DNA of 23,591 nt from Sutterella sp. (GCA_019418235.1 DYCH01000067.1:1-23591), one strand, 5' to 3'. Shown: positions 5,929 to 15,077, counted from the first letter of the stretch. Notes: a model not told the origin generated them from the sequence alone. A program made the numbers and translations.

Positions 5929-7842
5929 TTATTCGTTGACTTTGTCAGCGGCAAGCTTAGCCACCATAGCGATAAAGTCATCAACCGGCATCACGCCCAT
6001 GTCCTTACCGCCACGAGCACGGATTGCGACAGTACCGGCTTCTTTTTCCTTTTCACCAACAACGGCGATGAAGGGCAACTTCTCGAGACTCAACTCACGG
6101 ATCTTGTAGTTGATCTTTTCGTTACGAACGTCCTTCTTCACACGCAAACCGGCAGCCTTCATCTTCTCGGCGATTTCATCAACGTAGGCGATTTGACCTT
6201 CGGTGATGTTGGCAACGGCCACTTGAATCGGGCTCAACCACACAGGCATGGCGCCGGCATAGTGTTCGATCAACATACCGATCCAACGCTCCATGGAACC
6301 AATCATGGCACGGTGGAGCATCACCGGCACCTTGCGAGAGTTGTCTTCAGCGACGTATTCGGCACCCAAGCGACCCGGCATTTGGAAGTCAACTTGCATC
6401 GTACCGCATTGCCAAGAACGACCCAAGCAGTCCTTCAAGTGGTATTCGATCTTCGGACCGTAGAAAGCGCCTTCACCCGGCAAAATTTCGTATTCCAAGC
6501 CCAAAGCATCCAAGCTGTCCATCAAGGCTTTTTCAGCCTTATCCCAAACAGCATCTTCACCGATACGCATTTCCGGACGCGTTGCAATCTTATAGGCAAT
6601 CGTGTGGAAACCGAACGTTTCGTAGACCATCTTGACCAAGCGAGAGTAGTCTTCGCATTCCTTCAAGATTTGGTCTTCCGTACAGAAGATGTGACCGTCG
6701 TCTTGCGTAAAGCCACGAACACGCATCAAACCGTGCAAGGAACCGGAGGGTTCATTGCGGTGACATTGACCGAATTCACCATAACGCAACGGAAGATCAC
6801 GGTAGCTGCGCAAAGCAGAATTAAAGATTTGGATGTGGCCCGGGCAGTTCATGGGCTTTAAGGCGAAGTAGTGGTTTTCAGACTCCGTCGTGAACATGTT
6901 TTCACGATACTTAGCCCAGTGACCGGAGCGTTCCCACAACGTGCGATCCAACACTTGCGGGGCTTTGACTTCTTGGTAACCGTAGTCACGGTAGATGGAG
7001 CGCATGAACTTTTCAACTTCAAGCCATAAAGCCCAACCCTTGGCGTGCCAGAAGATCATGCCCGGTGCTTCGTCTTGCAAGTGGAACAAGTCCAATTCCT
7101 TGCCCAAACGACGGTGGTCACGCTTTTCGGCTTCTTCCAACATCGTCAAGTAAGCCGTCAAGTCATCCTTCTTAGCAAAGGCCGTACCGTAAATGCGTTG
7201 GAGCATTTCGTTCTTAGAGTCACCGCGCCAGTAAGCACCGGCCACCTTCATCAACTTATGAACCTTCAACTTACCCGTGCTCGGGACGTGAGGGCCACGG
7301 CACAAGTCAATGAAGTCACCTTGTTCGTAAAGAGAAATCGTTTCACCTTCAGGAATGGCTTCAATCAATTCGGCCTTGTACTTTTCACCCAAGCTCAAGA
7401 AGAATTGGATAGCGTCTTCGCGCTTCATTTCCTTGCGAACGAGCGGAATGTTCTTAGCAACCAATTCGTCCATCTTCTTTTCGATGGCCTTCAAGTCTTC
7501 CGGCGTGAAAGGACGAACGTAAGAGAAGTCGTAGTAGAAACCGTTTTCAATGGACGGTCCAATCGTGACTTGAGCTTCAGGGTAAAGGCTCTTAACGGCT
7601 TGAGCCATCAAGTGAGCTGTCGAGTGACGGATGATATCAAGGGCTTCGGGGTCTTTATCGGTCACGATGGCCACTTCGGCATCACGATCCACCACAAAGC
7701 TCAAATCCACCAACTTGCCGTCAACCTTACCGGCCAAAGCGGCCTTGGCAAGACTAGAGGCAATATTTTTTGCGATATCAGCGACCGACAACGGTGCTTC
7801 AAATTCGCGTTTGGACCCATCGGGTAACGTAACGGTCAACAT
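5929..7842 (-). CDS. thrS: Threonyl-tRNA synthetase
   Basis: This 637-residue class II synthetase charges tRNA-Thr and edits mischarged serine. Domains in order: TGS (about 1-61, opening MLTVTLPDGSKREF); the N2 editing domain with HSTAH at 73-77 and GAYWRGDSKNEMLQRIYGTAF; the catalytic core with MNCPGHIQIF (zinc-ligand Cys), motif 2 FGQCHRNEPSGSLHGLMRVRGFTQDD and MLHRAMIGSMERWIGMLIE (motif 3); and the C-terminal anticodon-binding domain (VAVANITEGQ to the end). Length is typical. An AAGGAA ribosome-binding site lies 7 bases before the ATG. The 5' region contains a threonine-codon leader peptide and a terminator (7864-8050), so expression should rise when threonyl-tRNA is scarce. infC follows after a terminator. 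Confidence 0.98.
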   Translation of the reverse strand: MLTVTLPDGSKREFEAPLSVADIAKNIASSLAKAALAGKVDGKLVDLSFVVDRDAEVAIVTDKDPEALDIIRHSTAHLMAQAVKSLYPEAQVTIGPSIENGFYYDFSYVRPFTPEDLKAIEKKMDELVAKNIPLVRKEMKREDAIQFFLSLGEKYKAELIEAIPEGETISLYEQGDFIDLCRGPHVPSTGKLKVHKLMKVAGAYWRGDSKNEMLQRIYGTAFAKKDDLTAYLTMLEEAEKRDHRRLGKELDLFHLQDEAPGMIFWHAKGWALWLEVEKFMRSIYRDYGYQEVKAPQVLDRTLWERSGHWAKYRENMFTTESENHYFALKPMNCPGHIQIFNSALRSYRDLPLRYGEFGQCHRNEPSGSLHGLMRVRGFTQDDGHIFCTEDQILKECEDYSRLVKMVYETFGFHTIAYKIATRPEMRIGEDAVWDKAEKALMDSLDALGLEYEILPGEGAFYGPKIEYHLKDCLGRSWQCGTMQVDFQMPGRLGAEYVAEDNSRKVPVMLHRAMIGSMERWIGMLIEHYAGAMPVWLSPIQVAVANITEGQIAYVDEIAEKMKAAGLRVKKDVRNEKINYKIRELSLEKLPFIAVVGEKEKEAGTVAIRARGGKDMGVMPVDDFIAMVAKLAADKVNE

Positions 7843-7863
7843 CTTCAGCTTCCTTTCAGATAT

Positions 7864-7891
7864 AAAAAATGCGGCTCAGTTCATAGCCGCA
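7864..7891 (-). terminator. Attenuator terminator in the thrS leader
   Basis: Minus-strand hairpin TGCGGCT (complement pair 7885-7891 / 7870-7876), 7 bp, 8-base loop, followed by six T (7864-7869). It ends just 21 bases before the thrS start codon, between the leader peptide and the thrS ribosome-binding site, where it would block thrS unless disrupted. Confidence 0.85.
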
Positions 7892-7920
7892 CTTCTTTGA
7901 ATTTTGAGATTTTTCCAAGC

Positions 7921-7964
7921 AACAACAAGCGGGCTCGTTAACGAATTGTTAAACGAGTTGTTGT
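7921..7964 (-). promoter_or_regulatory. thrS attenuator pause hairpin (segments 1 and 2)
   Basis: Long stem on the leader RNA: the threonine-codon stretch ACAACAA (complement of 7958-7964) pairs with TTGTTGT (7922-7928), and CTCGTT(T)AAC (7948-7957) pairs with GTTAACGAG (7934-7942), with one bulge and a 5-base loop. Segment 2 (GAGCCCGCTT, 7927-7936) can alternatively pair with segment 3 of the terminator (AAGTGCGGCT, 7885-7894) as an antiterminator. Confidence 0.75.
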
Positions 7965-8006
7965 AGTTCGTAAAGTCTTAACGTAATGCATTGATAGAAA
8001 AATCAT
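7938..8006 (-). CDS. Threonine-rich leader peptide of the thrS attenuator
   Basis: A 22-residue reading frame in front of thrS. From its second possible start (7991) it reads MHYVKTLRTTTTRLTIR; the first ATG at 8006 adds MIFLS. Six of the residues are threonine, with four in a row encoded ACT ACA ACA ACT at 7956-7967. Its stop (7938-7940) lies inside the second arm of the pause hairpin, and a terminator follows 47 bases on. This is the architecture of amino-acid leader peptides such as thrL: a ribosome stalled at the threonine codons frees the antiterminator, whereas one reaching the stop covers segment 2 and lets the terminator form. No strong Shine-Dalgarno sequence precedes either ATG; the first ATG is only about 8 bases from the predicted transcription start, so initiation may be nearly leaderless. 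I infer function from arrangement alone. Confidence 0.8.
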   Translation of the reverse strand: MIFLSMHYVKTLRTTTTRLTIR

Positions 8007-8021
8007 CCAATAGATTTCTTG

Positions 8022-8050
8022 ATTTTATGCCTGTCGGCTAAAGTTTGCAA
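8022..8050 (-). promoter_or_regulatory. Sigma-70 type promoter of the thrS leader
   Basis: TTGCAA (8045-8050), 17 bases, TAAAAT (8022-8027) on the minus strand. The predicted transcript starts near 8014-8016, just before the leader peptide. Confidence 0.7.
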
Positions 8051-8059
8051 TTTCAAAGC

Positions 8060-8089
8060 AAAGCGGAGAGCTTCTATCCTCCCCGCTTT
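8060..8089 (-). terminator. Probable terminator of the metalloprotease autotransporter gene
   Basis: An 11-bp stem, AAAGCGGAGAG (8060-8070) and CTCCCCGCTTT (8079-8089), with one G-U pair on the minus-strand RNA and an 8-base loop. The T-run after it is short, so efficiency is uncertain. It separates the autotransporter (stop at 8133) from the thrS promoter. Confidence 0.6.
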
Positions 8090-8132
8090 TACCCCCTTTC
8101 TAAGTTAAATAGACTAACTTCGGAGACAAAAA

Positions 8133-11100
8133 TCAAAAACGCCAGCTCAATTCACCCATTGCAGCGGCAGCTGCGAAGTCGCCATTAACCATCTCTGCAT
8201 CAAACTGAGCTTTAACCGTGAAGTTGGAGTCAGAAAAGAGTTCTAGCATCACATTAGCATTAAGACGATTGCGTCCCTGCCACTCCATATCACGATGGAA
8301 GTTTCCGCGTAAATCGGCAAGGCCAGCAGAAAGTGTTCCAGGCTGATCCAACAATTCCCGATTGTAGGCAATCGAAGAACTCCAACGCCAACTGTAGCCA
8401 GCGACTTGCGAAGTAATCTTAGGCGTCATGACTTCCACACCAAAGCCGGCAGATAGCGATTGATACCAATCGGAATTCACTTTTAGTGCACCAACGCCAT
8501 TTTCTGTTTCGCCTGGCAACCTTAAAACCGTGCCGCTTACTGAAACAAAGGGCATAACGGACGTTTCTGCAGGAAGACAATCAGTCAATTGCCAACCCGC
8601 ACGAACGCTCGCAGTTGCAGAAAAACGAATCCCTTCCGAGGTATTTTTCTCAACACTTTGATTAAGTGACACATAACGCTCTGAATCGATGTCCAAAACC
8701 CCTGCACGGAATTGCCCCTGCAGAGTAAAACCAGAATTGGCTAAAGAGGTGGATGAAACGCCAAACCAAATGCCACTGCCAGTCATTTTTCCCAAATGAT
8801 TGGGCGATCGTTGACTCAAATGGGCGGCGCCAAAATAGGCATTGGAGTAAGAATTTTCCCAAGGAAGCGATACCCCAAAGATGGCACCGGAAGCCGTTGT
8901 TTGAGCTTTTCCGAAAGCGCCTCGATCATGAATTTGTCCACCAAAGGGAAGGGCCCAGAGAGTACGATCACTTTCATGGTGATTAAGCTGCGAAAAGACG
9001 GCCCAATCAAGAAGTCTTTCAACAGCGAATTGGCTACGAACTTGATCATCAAAGGCATGGCCGCCTAAATTCCCAACGACTTTTTTAATCCCTGAACCAC
9101 CCATCGCAGAAAAATCGAGATCGGCATAAAGCGCCTTTGTGTTTTCTGTTGAAACATCAGAGGCATTGGCATCGAGAATTTGAGCAATCTCTTTTTGCCA
9201 CCCCGCCGATTTCACATATTTCGAATAAGCATTGGCCTGATGTTGGGCGGTTAATACATTTCCATTTGAAGAAAATGAAATCGTTGGGGAAATTTCGCCC
9301 AATAGCCCAGTCTCCCATGTTGCAGAACTCAACATATCATCCTGTACACCGAAGTATGAAACACCGGTTGTGATTTGACCTTTGGCATCAAGTTCATACG
9401 TGCCCTCAAAATAGTCATCCACCGGAATCACGCCTAATGTACTCCCGCTTTCAATTAGAGCGACTCCCGTTACCTGAAGTGGGATCACTTCACCGGAACC
9501 CCGAACACCCAGCACAATGTGACCGGATTGTTGGTAGTGACCATCAATCATGATTTCACCGGTCTGAGGTGTAGAAATCAGCCTCCCTCGATTTATAAAG
9601 ACACCTGCGTTGAAATCATTAGGACGGTTTTCTCCTTCTCCGGCTAACACACGACCGGAAAATAAATCTTGTTGAAGATCAAAAACAGCACTCCCCCTAA
9701 GCGTTGCCCCTGAATCCAGTGTCATCCCCAAAACACCGGCATAAACATTATTAAACTGAAGCTTCGTGTCTTTCGCAACTCGCAACCGAAGAGAGTAGGG
9801 GCCAATGATGTTGTGCCCGTAAGTCATCATCGACTCCGAGGTTTGCTGAGTGTCAGGGTCTCCAAACAAAATTTCAGTGGTGAGATCTTCTTCTTTTGGC
9901 GCTACGGCATAAGTTTCTGGGAACATCAATGAATAGGCCATCATGGCACCCTTCGAATCATCCCACCAGCCGCCACCGATTGCACTCCAATCGCTGATGA
10001 TATGACCTTCGATTTTTGCTGAAGGCATAATCTGGATGGTTTGAACATGTGCCGTGGGGCCAATGTAGATGGCAGCTCCCTCTCCGGAAAGCTTGCCGGA
10101 AATAACCGCATTTTCAACCAATGGTCCTTCGAGAACCTCTCGGAATCCATTTTCCCAATAACTCAGATGGACGATTCCTCCCAATGAAGCCGTCCAAGAA
10201 CCCAAATAACCGCTATAGGTACCCAGTGCATTTCCACCGAAATCAAGACGCAGGCCAACACCTCCGGAACCGTTCGCTTCGACGTCTCCCTTGAGTGTCA
10301 GTTCGTGCTTGCGTCCGTAGGAAACCAAAATGCCGGTTCCTCCCGAACCATTGGCGGTAATGAGAGAATCTTTTTCAAGTGTTAGATGATTCTCAGAGCC
10401 GTCAACACGCACACCTATGGCGCCATCACCATTGGCTAATTGATCAGCTTGAATTGAAACGCTATTGTTGCTCCCATAAACATGAACCCCGACCCCGTAT
10501 TGCTGAGTGCTAGGGGTACCCGTTACCCACATATTGTCTTTACGAGCAAAATAACCCTGTGTAACCGTTAATACATTTTGTGAGTCGCTCTGATAAAACG
10601 ACGTACCAAAGAAGCGTTTTCGATCAAATTCGTAGCCCAAATCCTGGAACAGTGCCAGTTCTGCTTCCATTAGCGTGCCCCAATTCCGCCAGCCCTGATG
10701 GCTCAAAAGACTGTTTTGCAATTCAATGTGCGCAAAGTCATAACTAATGATTTCAAGCCCGGGGATTAAACTTCTCTCAATGCCAAGAATCGGTATACCA
10801 CCCTCAACATAAGGCATCTGATCTTTGGGAATCGTTTCCCACATGATCGCATCCGGGAAGTAGATTTTTGTCTTTTCACCAATGACCTCGGTGACATGAT
10901 CCCCAGAAAATTTGATACCAGAGTAGCCGACAAACCAAGTTTTTTCATTCCACTTCCAGTCTTCAGGATGCACAAGAGGGTTATAGAAGTCCAACCATTC
11001 TCCTGAGAGAACCCCGTCTACAACGGGATTGTCGTCATAAAAAGACTTATTTTCCCAATTAAAAAGATGCCTAAAAAACGTATTGGTTTGAAATAAGCCC

Positions 11101-11618
11101 AAAGCGTGAGCAAACTCATGAACAACATTGTTTGCAGTGCTGGCGGCCCAGTGATAAGAAGGAAGAACACTCATGGGCGTTGTATCCCAATAACCCAGGC
11201 GAGTTCCGCCCATATGAATGATTGCCACAGGATCGCTCCCACTGTTCCAACCCTGCAGAGCGTCAAAAAGCTGTGTATGCTGCCACCCCTCATTGGCGAA
11301 TGGAGTTATAGAGATATTAATGCTTGCCGTACTGAGTTGATTAAACGAAGGAGAAACAGAAATGACGGGCGCATTGTTTTTGTTATTGCCCAAGATAGAA
11401 AGCCAATATTGGCCTGCCGACAAAAATTCATTAAGCTCTGCCTCACTTAATTCCCGATCACATTCATCTGCTGGGTCATCGTTGGGTTCGATAACGTTGT
11501 AAATGATAAAAGGATTTCCATCACTGTCGTTGACAGAGGCATAGTAAGCACCTTGAGCCTGAAACGAAGCCAATGCAATCAATAAAGCTGTAAAGAGTCG
11601 GGATCGCCGGTGTGTCAT
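8133..11618 (-). CDS. Type Va autotransporter with N-terminal zinc-metalloprotease motif
   Basis: This is an 1161-residue surface or secreted protein. The signal peptide is residues 1-23 (MTHRRSRLFTALLIALASFQ, then AQG). The early passenger contains HEFAHALG with HEFAH at 167-171, the zinc-binding HExxH motif followed by glycine as in metzincin-like peptidases; the usual third histidine is not at the expected spacing (H184 is a candidate). A segment LFQDLGYEFDRKRFFGTSFY, at about 330, is followed by glycine/asparagine-rich beta-helix repeats (YGVGVHVYGSNNSV, IGVRVDGSENHLTL, TGILVSYGRKHELTL). The last ~280 residues are an outer-membrane beta-barrel ending GELSWRF. Autotransporters pass the passenger to the cell surface through the barrel. 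An AAAGGG ribosome-binding site and a strong promoter (11652-11680) precede it. Its barrel is unlike the two neighbouring autotransporters, so it is not a recent copy. Substrate unknown. Confidence 0.9.
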   Translation of the reverse strand: MTHRRSRLFTALLIALASFQAQGAYYASVNDSDGNPFIIYNVIEPNDDPADECDRELSEAELNEFLSAGQYWLSILGNNKNNAPVISVSPSFNQLSTASINISITPFANEGWQHTQLFDALQGWNSGSDPVAIIHMGGTRLGYWDTTPMSVLPSYHWAASTANNVVHEFAHALGLFQTNTFFRHLFNWENKSFYDDNPVVDGVLSGEWLDFYNPLVHPEDWKWNEKTWFVGYSGIKFSGDHVTEVIGEKTKIYFPDAIMWETIPKDQMPYVEGGIPILGIERSLIPGLEIISYDFAHIELQNSLLSHQGWRNWGTLMEAELALFQDLGYEFDRKRFFGTSFYQSDSQNVLTVTQGYFARKDNMWVTGTPSTQQYGVGVHVYGSNNSVSIQADQLANGDGAIGVRVDGSENHLTLEKDSLITANGSGGTGILVSYGRKHELTLKGDVEANGSGGVGLRLDFGGNALGTYSGYLGSWTASLGGIVHLSYWENGFREVLEGPLVENAVISGKLSGEGAAIYIGPTAHVQTIQIMPSAKIEGHIISDWSAIGGGWWDDSKGAMMAYSLMFPETYAVAPKEEDLTTEILFGDPDTQQTSESMMTYGHNIIGPYSLRLRVAKDTKLQFNNVYAGVLGMTLDSGATLRGSAVFDLQQDLFSGRVLAGEGENRPNDFNAGVFINRGRLISTPQTGEIMIDGHYQQSGHIVLGVRGSGEVIPLQVTGVALIESGSTLGVIPVDDYFEGTYELDAKGQITTGVSYFGVQDDMLSSATWETGLLGEISPTISFSSNGNVLTAQHQANAYSKYVKSAGWQKEIAQILDANASDVSTENTKALYADLDFSAMGGSGIKKVVGNLGGHAFDDQVRSQFAVERLLDWAVFSQLNHHESDRTLWALPFGGQIHDRGAFGKAQTTASGAIFGVSLPWENSYSNAYFGAAHLSQRSPNHLGKMTGSGIWFGVSSTSLANSGFTLQGQFRAGVLDIDSERYVSLNQSVEKNTSEGIRFSATASVRAGWQLTDCLPAETSVMPFVSVSGTVLRLPGETENGVGALKVNSDWYQSLSAGFGVEVMTPKITSQVAGYSWRWSSSIAYNRELLDQPGTLSAGLADLRGNFHRDMEWQGRNRLNANVMLELFSDSNFTVKAQFDAEMVNGDFAAAAAMGELSWRF

Positions 11619-11651
11619 AGCAAGCCCTTTGATAATGAATTGTATAAATTT

Positions 11652-11680
11652 ATTATCGGGGAATTAAGCGCTATTGCCAA
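11652..11680 (-). promoter_or_regulatory. Promoter of the metalloprotease autotransporter
   Basis: TTGGCA (11675-11680), 17 bases, GATAAT (11652-11657) on the minus strand, each one mismatch from consensus; about 33 bases from the start codon. The sequence after the -10 (GATAATAAAT) resembles that of the next autotransporter. Confidence 0.75.
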
Positions 11681-11744
11681 TCTGTTTTTTAGGCTTTTTA
11701 GCCCTTTTTTGATAGACGTTTTCCCTTGGATCTAACGCCTGAAA

Positions 11745-11773
11745 ATAACAAGGCGCCTCCCTCTTGAAGCGCC
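11745..11773 (-). terminator. Terminator of the first paralogous autotransporter
   Basis: Stem GGCGCCTC (11752-11759) with GAAGCGCC (11766-11773), including a G-U pair on the minus strand, followed by TTGTTATTTT. The sequence closely resembles the terminator at 15137-15166. Confidence 0.75.
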
Positions 11774-11810
11774 CTGCTGTTTCTATCGACCAATGCGGTA
11801 GTTAAATCAA

Positions 11811-14800
11811 TCAGAAAACGTAATTAAAGTTCACCGATCCGCTGATCCCTCGACGATCACCCACGTAGGCACCGGCCTTCACGTCCATCGTCCAAGGCCC
11901 TAAGTCGTTCGGAGCTAGAGTAGCACCCACTTCAAAGATACCCACGTTACCCTTTAGGGTTTCAGTCTTCAATTTCGCATCTTTGACCATCGATTCAACG
12001 TCACCGTCAAGTACGCGTTCAAAGGCAGCGCCTGCAAACCACTGTACGTTCGGTGCAACACTGCCCTTCACACGGGCGCCCACTCGCATGGCGTGAACCA
12101 TCGTATCATCCACATCAAACGTGTCGTTATAGGCGTTATTTAACGAAACCTTATCGCCATCCAAATACGTGAAACTGTAGCGGCCGTAGACGTTTAAGTT
12201 CACGTTGTCAGAAAGCGTAAAGTCGCTGCCAATACCCAATTGAGCCGTGGTGTAGAAGCGCTTTGAATCATAGCGAGCAGTGTCGTTTGTGTAAGAACCC
12301 ACAAAGTCCGTATCGGCTTGACCGACCACCAATGCCCCTTCCGTGTAGAAGGGCATTTCGGTTTGATAGCGAAGGGCAACACCGGCAGAATAGGTCTTCA
12401 TGTCGCTATCGCCTCGGAAACCGCTCACCGTGGAGTCGGCATTGGCATCAGAAAAGTTAGCAAAACCGACACCTGACCAATTGTCATTAATGCGCAATGC
12501 TCCGCCAACCGTTAAGGACGTACCGTTTAAATCAAAGCCAGTGCCAAATTCATAGAAGTTGGAACTACCCGACAAACTGGCAAAACCCTTCACGGGAGCG
12601 TCAGAAGACAAGTTTTCCGTGCTTTGAAGAAGGTTGAGTGCTTCTTCAGAAGATTGACGGGTTAAGGCGACCGTCGCCAATTGAGAATCGGAAAGTGTAC
12701 GAGTACTCACATCTGCTTGAGTTTCTTGACTCATCAATGTGTCATAGTACTGGCCGAGTTCAAGCGTACTATTCAAATCGCCATTGAGCGCCATTGACTT
12801 GAACGCAAATGTGCCTTTTGTACGAAGCGTGACATTATCGGCCGTCAGCGTAACATTGGGCTCACTCACCCCAATCAAAGAGATTTGATCAATGTTTGCT
12901 TGATCGGCGTTATTTAATACTAACGTCTGATCTTTAAGAACAACATTTTCCGTTCCTGTAATCGTCAACATTGGCGTGTTGCCCACGGCTGTGTCGAGAT
13001 CAAACTGCCAATCGTTAAAACCAACGGGAGCTACACCGACTTCATTGTGTCCACGGAGAACTAAAGTTCCGTTTTGTTTAGGCTGACTTCTAAATTTTTG
13101 TCCAAGAGAATAAACAGACCCAACGTTACTATTGTCCAAAATAATGGTGTTATTTTTAAGTTTCAATTGATCTTCAGAGAGATTTCCCAATCCAACCACA
13201 GAAATACCAACAACACCGTCAACAGTAGAGTCTTTCACCAATAACGTATTGTTTTGGATATCAACATTTTTAATATTCTCATCAATATCAAGGTACGTTC
13301 CAACAAAGGTTCTTGAATCATTGACTTCAATCACTTCGAAATAATTATCTCGTACAGAAACATCCGCAACATGACTCACTGATAAAAATTCCGCCTCAGA
13401 TTTTGTTATCGGCCTAGTTGAATCGGATGGCTCATTGGGCGTTGATAAGTTCTTAAATGTAATGCGATTACCAGAAATTTCAGTCGTTTCATTGCCATCA
13501 CTGTCAAAACTTCCTCCTTGAACTATCACTGCACCCACTCTTACAATGCTTGAATTTTCTACAGTAATTTCATTGTCTTGAACCACTGTCTTGGAACCGG
13601 CGACAGCAAAAGCAAGAAACTGATTCGCTGCCAATCCATTAATATCAATGATATTTTTAAAGACTTTTGCATTATCGTCAGCAACGGCGAAATAACCGCC
13701 TAAATCTTGAATTTGAGAATTAATGATGTTTAAATAATTGCCTGACAAGACAACATTTTTCCCGGATCCACCGCCTGCTGTCACGCTGTCAGAAAATTGG
13801 GAATTTCCAATTGTCAATCGATTGTCTGTCAAAATGGCGTCATCTTCGTAAGACTCTGAAAGAAACCCCACCGACCCATCATATCCCAATCCAAAGCGCA
13901 GGCTTCCTGACTGTCTGACTTCGGGATCATCAAATTCCGTTGTCTTTAATCCAATAATTGAGGCCTGGTTCCCGGAAACAACTGTAGAACCAGTAAAAGC
14001 CCTTGCCGAAGCCACTGTAAACTGAATTAAGGGCACTTGCACGTCATTGCTATTTATCCAAATCAATCGATTACCAATCGCTTGTGCTCCTCTGCCATCA
14101 TCTGCTCTACTTTGCGCTGATGCACCAATGACCCTCTGAGCAGACACGTTGGATAAGTCAACAATGTTTCCGTTTGCTTGCGCCTGCAAGCTTCTGGCGA
14201 AACCTCCACTGATAAGGCTGACGCTTGAATCGGTCAACAAGACCTCGTTTTCATTAGCTTGAGCATAGATTGCGCCATCAACTCTCCCGCCAATAACGTA
14301 AAGATGCTCATCTTCTATCGATTTAACATCATTAAAAATCACTCGATTTTGGTTGGTCTGAGCATTATCCGTATAGTTGGCTTGAGCCAATCCTCCCGCA
14401 ACAAATGCGTCAGTAATTTCAGCATTCTTTACGATGACTTCGTTTCCCGTCACCGATACATTCAATTGTGGGCCATCTTCAGTAAAGTTAGAAGTCGACG
14501 CAGCACCCCCCACAATAGTCGGTATCATACGCAAACTTGATTCTTCATCTTTGGAAATATAGCCTAAGACAACACCCTCCAATTGAACGCGATTATCTTT
14601 GACAGAAACATCATCACCATAATTTGCTATACCACCCAAAATATTTCCCGACAAACTCAAAGCACCTTTCTCTGCATCGGTAACGATTTTATTATTGGAA
14701 ATCACACCGGCAGAACCATAACCGCCCAAAACATCCTCTGTAACCAAGGCGATCTTCTCCTCTTCTCGTACTGCGGAAAACTTGATTTCATTTCCTCGGA

Positions 14801-15011
14801 TGCTAGTTGTTGACCACCATTGATTTTCTGTCGGTAAGGGATTGGTTTCTGCGCTATTAGGGGTGGTTTGCACTTCACCATTGATCGTTACAGAATAGTG
14901 ATCCGTGAATTCAGCTTGTTGGGCGCTCGCAAAAGCAGCACTTGAAAACACCGCAGAAAGAGAAAGTGCTAAAAGACTTTTAGCGAAGGGGTAGGAGGAG
15001 AGACGTGTCAT
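11811..15011 (-). CDS. Autotransporter with beta-helix passenger (paralogue A)
   Basis: A 1066-residue autotransporter. The signal peptide (MTRLSSYPFAKSLLALSLSA, then VFSSAAFA) leads into a passenger of about 750 residues built from repeated beta-helix turns with the pattern xN-x-V/I-x-hydrophobic-x-N/D-S, for example VTGNEVIVKNAEI, NENEVLLTDSSVSLISGG and GNIVDLSNVSAQRVIGAS. An asparagine-capped ladder of this kind is typical of adhesin-like passengers; no protease motif is seen. The last ~265 residues (from about GFASLSGSSNFYEFGTG) form the barrel, ending FNYVF. The barrel is nearly the same as that of the next gene while the passengers differ. Preceded by a TTGCTA-18-GATAAT promoter and followed by its own terminator, so it is transcribed alone. 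Function is probably surface adhesion or interaction; this is inferred from fold only. Confidence 0.9.
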   Translation of the reverse strand: MTRLSSYPFAKSLLALSLSAVFSSAAFASAQQAEFTDHYSVTINGEVQTTPNSAETNPLPTENQWWSTTSIRGNEIKFSAVREEEKIALVTEDVLGGYGSAGVISNNKIVTDAEKGALSLSGNILGGIANYGDDVSVKDNRVQLEGVVLGYISKDEESSLRMIPTIVGGAASTSNFTEDGPQLNVSVTGNEVIVKNAEITDAFVAGGLAQANYTDNAQTNQNRVIFNDVKSIEDEHLYVIGGRVDGAIYAQANENEVLLTDSSVSLISGGFARSLQAQANGNIVDLSNVSAQRVIGASAQSRADDGRGAQAIGNRLIWINSNDVQVPLIQFTVASARAFTGSTVVSGNQASIIGLKTTEFDDPEVRQSGSLRFGLGYDGSVGFLSESYEDDAILTDNRLTIGNSQFSDSVTAGGGSGKNVVLSGNYLNIINSQIQDLGGYFAVADDNAKVFKNIIDINGLAANQFLAFAVAGSKTVVQDNEITVENSSIVRVGAVIVQGGSFDSDGNETTEISGNRITFKNLSTPNEPSDSTRPITKSEAEFLSVSHVADVSVRDNYFEVIEVNDSRTFVGTYLDIDENIKNVDIQNNTLLVKDSTVDGVVGISVVGLGNLSEDQLKLKNNTIILDNSNVGSVYSLGQKFRSQPKQNGTLVLRGHNEVGVAPVGFNDWQFDLDTAVGNTPMLTITGTENVVLKDQTLVLNNADQANIDQISLIGVSEPNVTLTADNVTLRTKGTFAFKSMALNGDLNSTLELGQYYDTLMSQETQADVSTRTLSDSQLATVALTRQSSEEALNLLQSTENLSSDAPVKGFASLSGSSNFYEFGTGFDLNGTSLTVGGALRINDNWSGVGFANFSDANADSTVSGFRGDSDMKTYSAGVALRYQTEMPFYTEGALVVGQADTDFVGSYTNDTARYDSKRFYTTAQLGIGSDFTLSDNVNLNVYGRYSFTYLDGDKVSLNNAYNDTFDVDDTMVHAMRVGARVKGSVAPNVQWFAGAAFERVLDGDVESMVKDAKLKTETLKGNVGIFEVGATLAPNDLGPWTMDVKAGAYVGDRRGISGSVNFNYVF

Positions 15012-15047
15012 TTTAAGACCCCGAGAATATTGATATTAATTAGATTT

Positions 15048-15077
15048 ATTATCAACGACTTTAAAGGGATTTAGCAA
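15048..15077 (-). promoter_or_regulatory. Candidate promoter of autotransporter paralogue A
   Basis: TTGCTA (15072-15077), 18 bases, GATAAT (15048-15053) on the minus strand; followed by AAAT as in the other autotransporter promoters. Confidence 0.6.

Noticed and set aside
6193..7827. Long plus-strand open frames opposite thrS (6193-6861, 7045-7827) and similar ones opposite gltX
   Set aside because: They mirror strongly biased codons of the real genes on the other strand; no ribosome-binding sites or recognisable domains.
7864..7891. Reading this hairpin as the terminator of the upstream autotransporter
   Set aside because: That gene has its own hairpin at 8060-8089, a promoter lies between, and the hairpin fits as the final part of the thrS leader.
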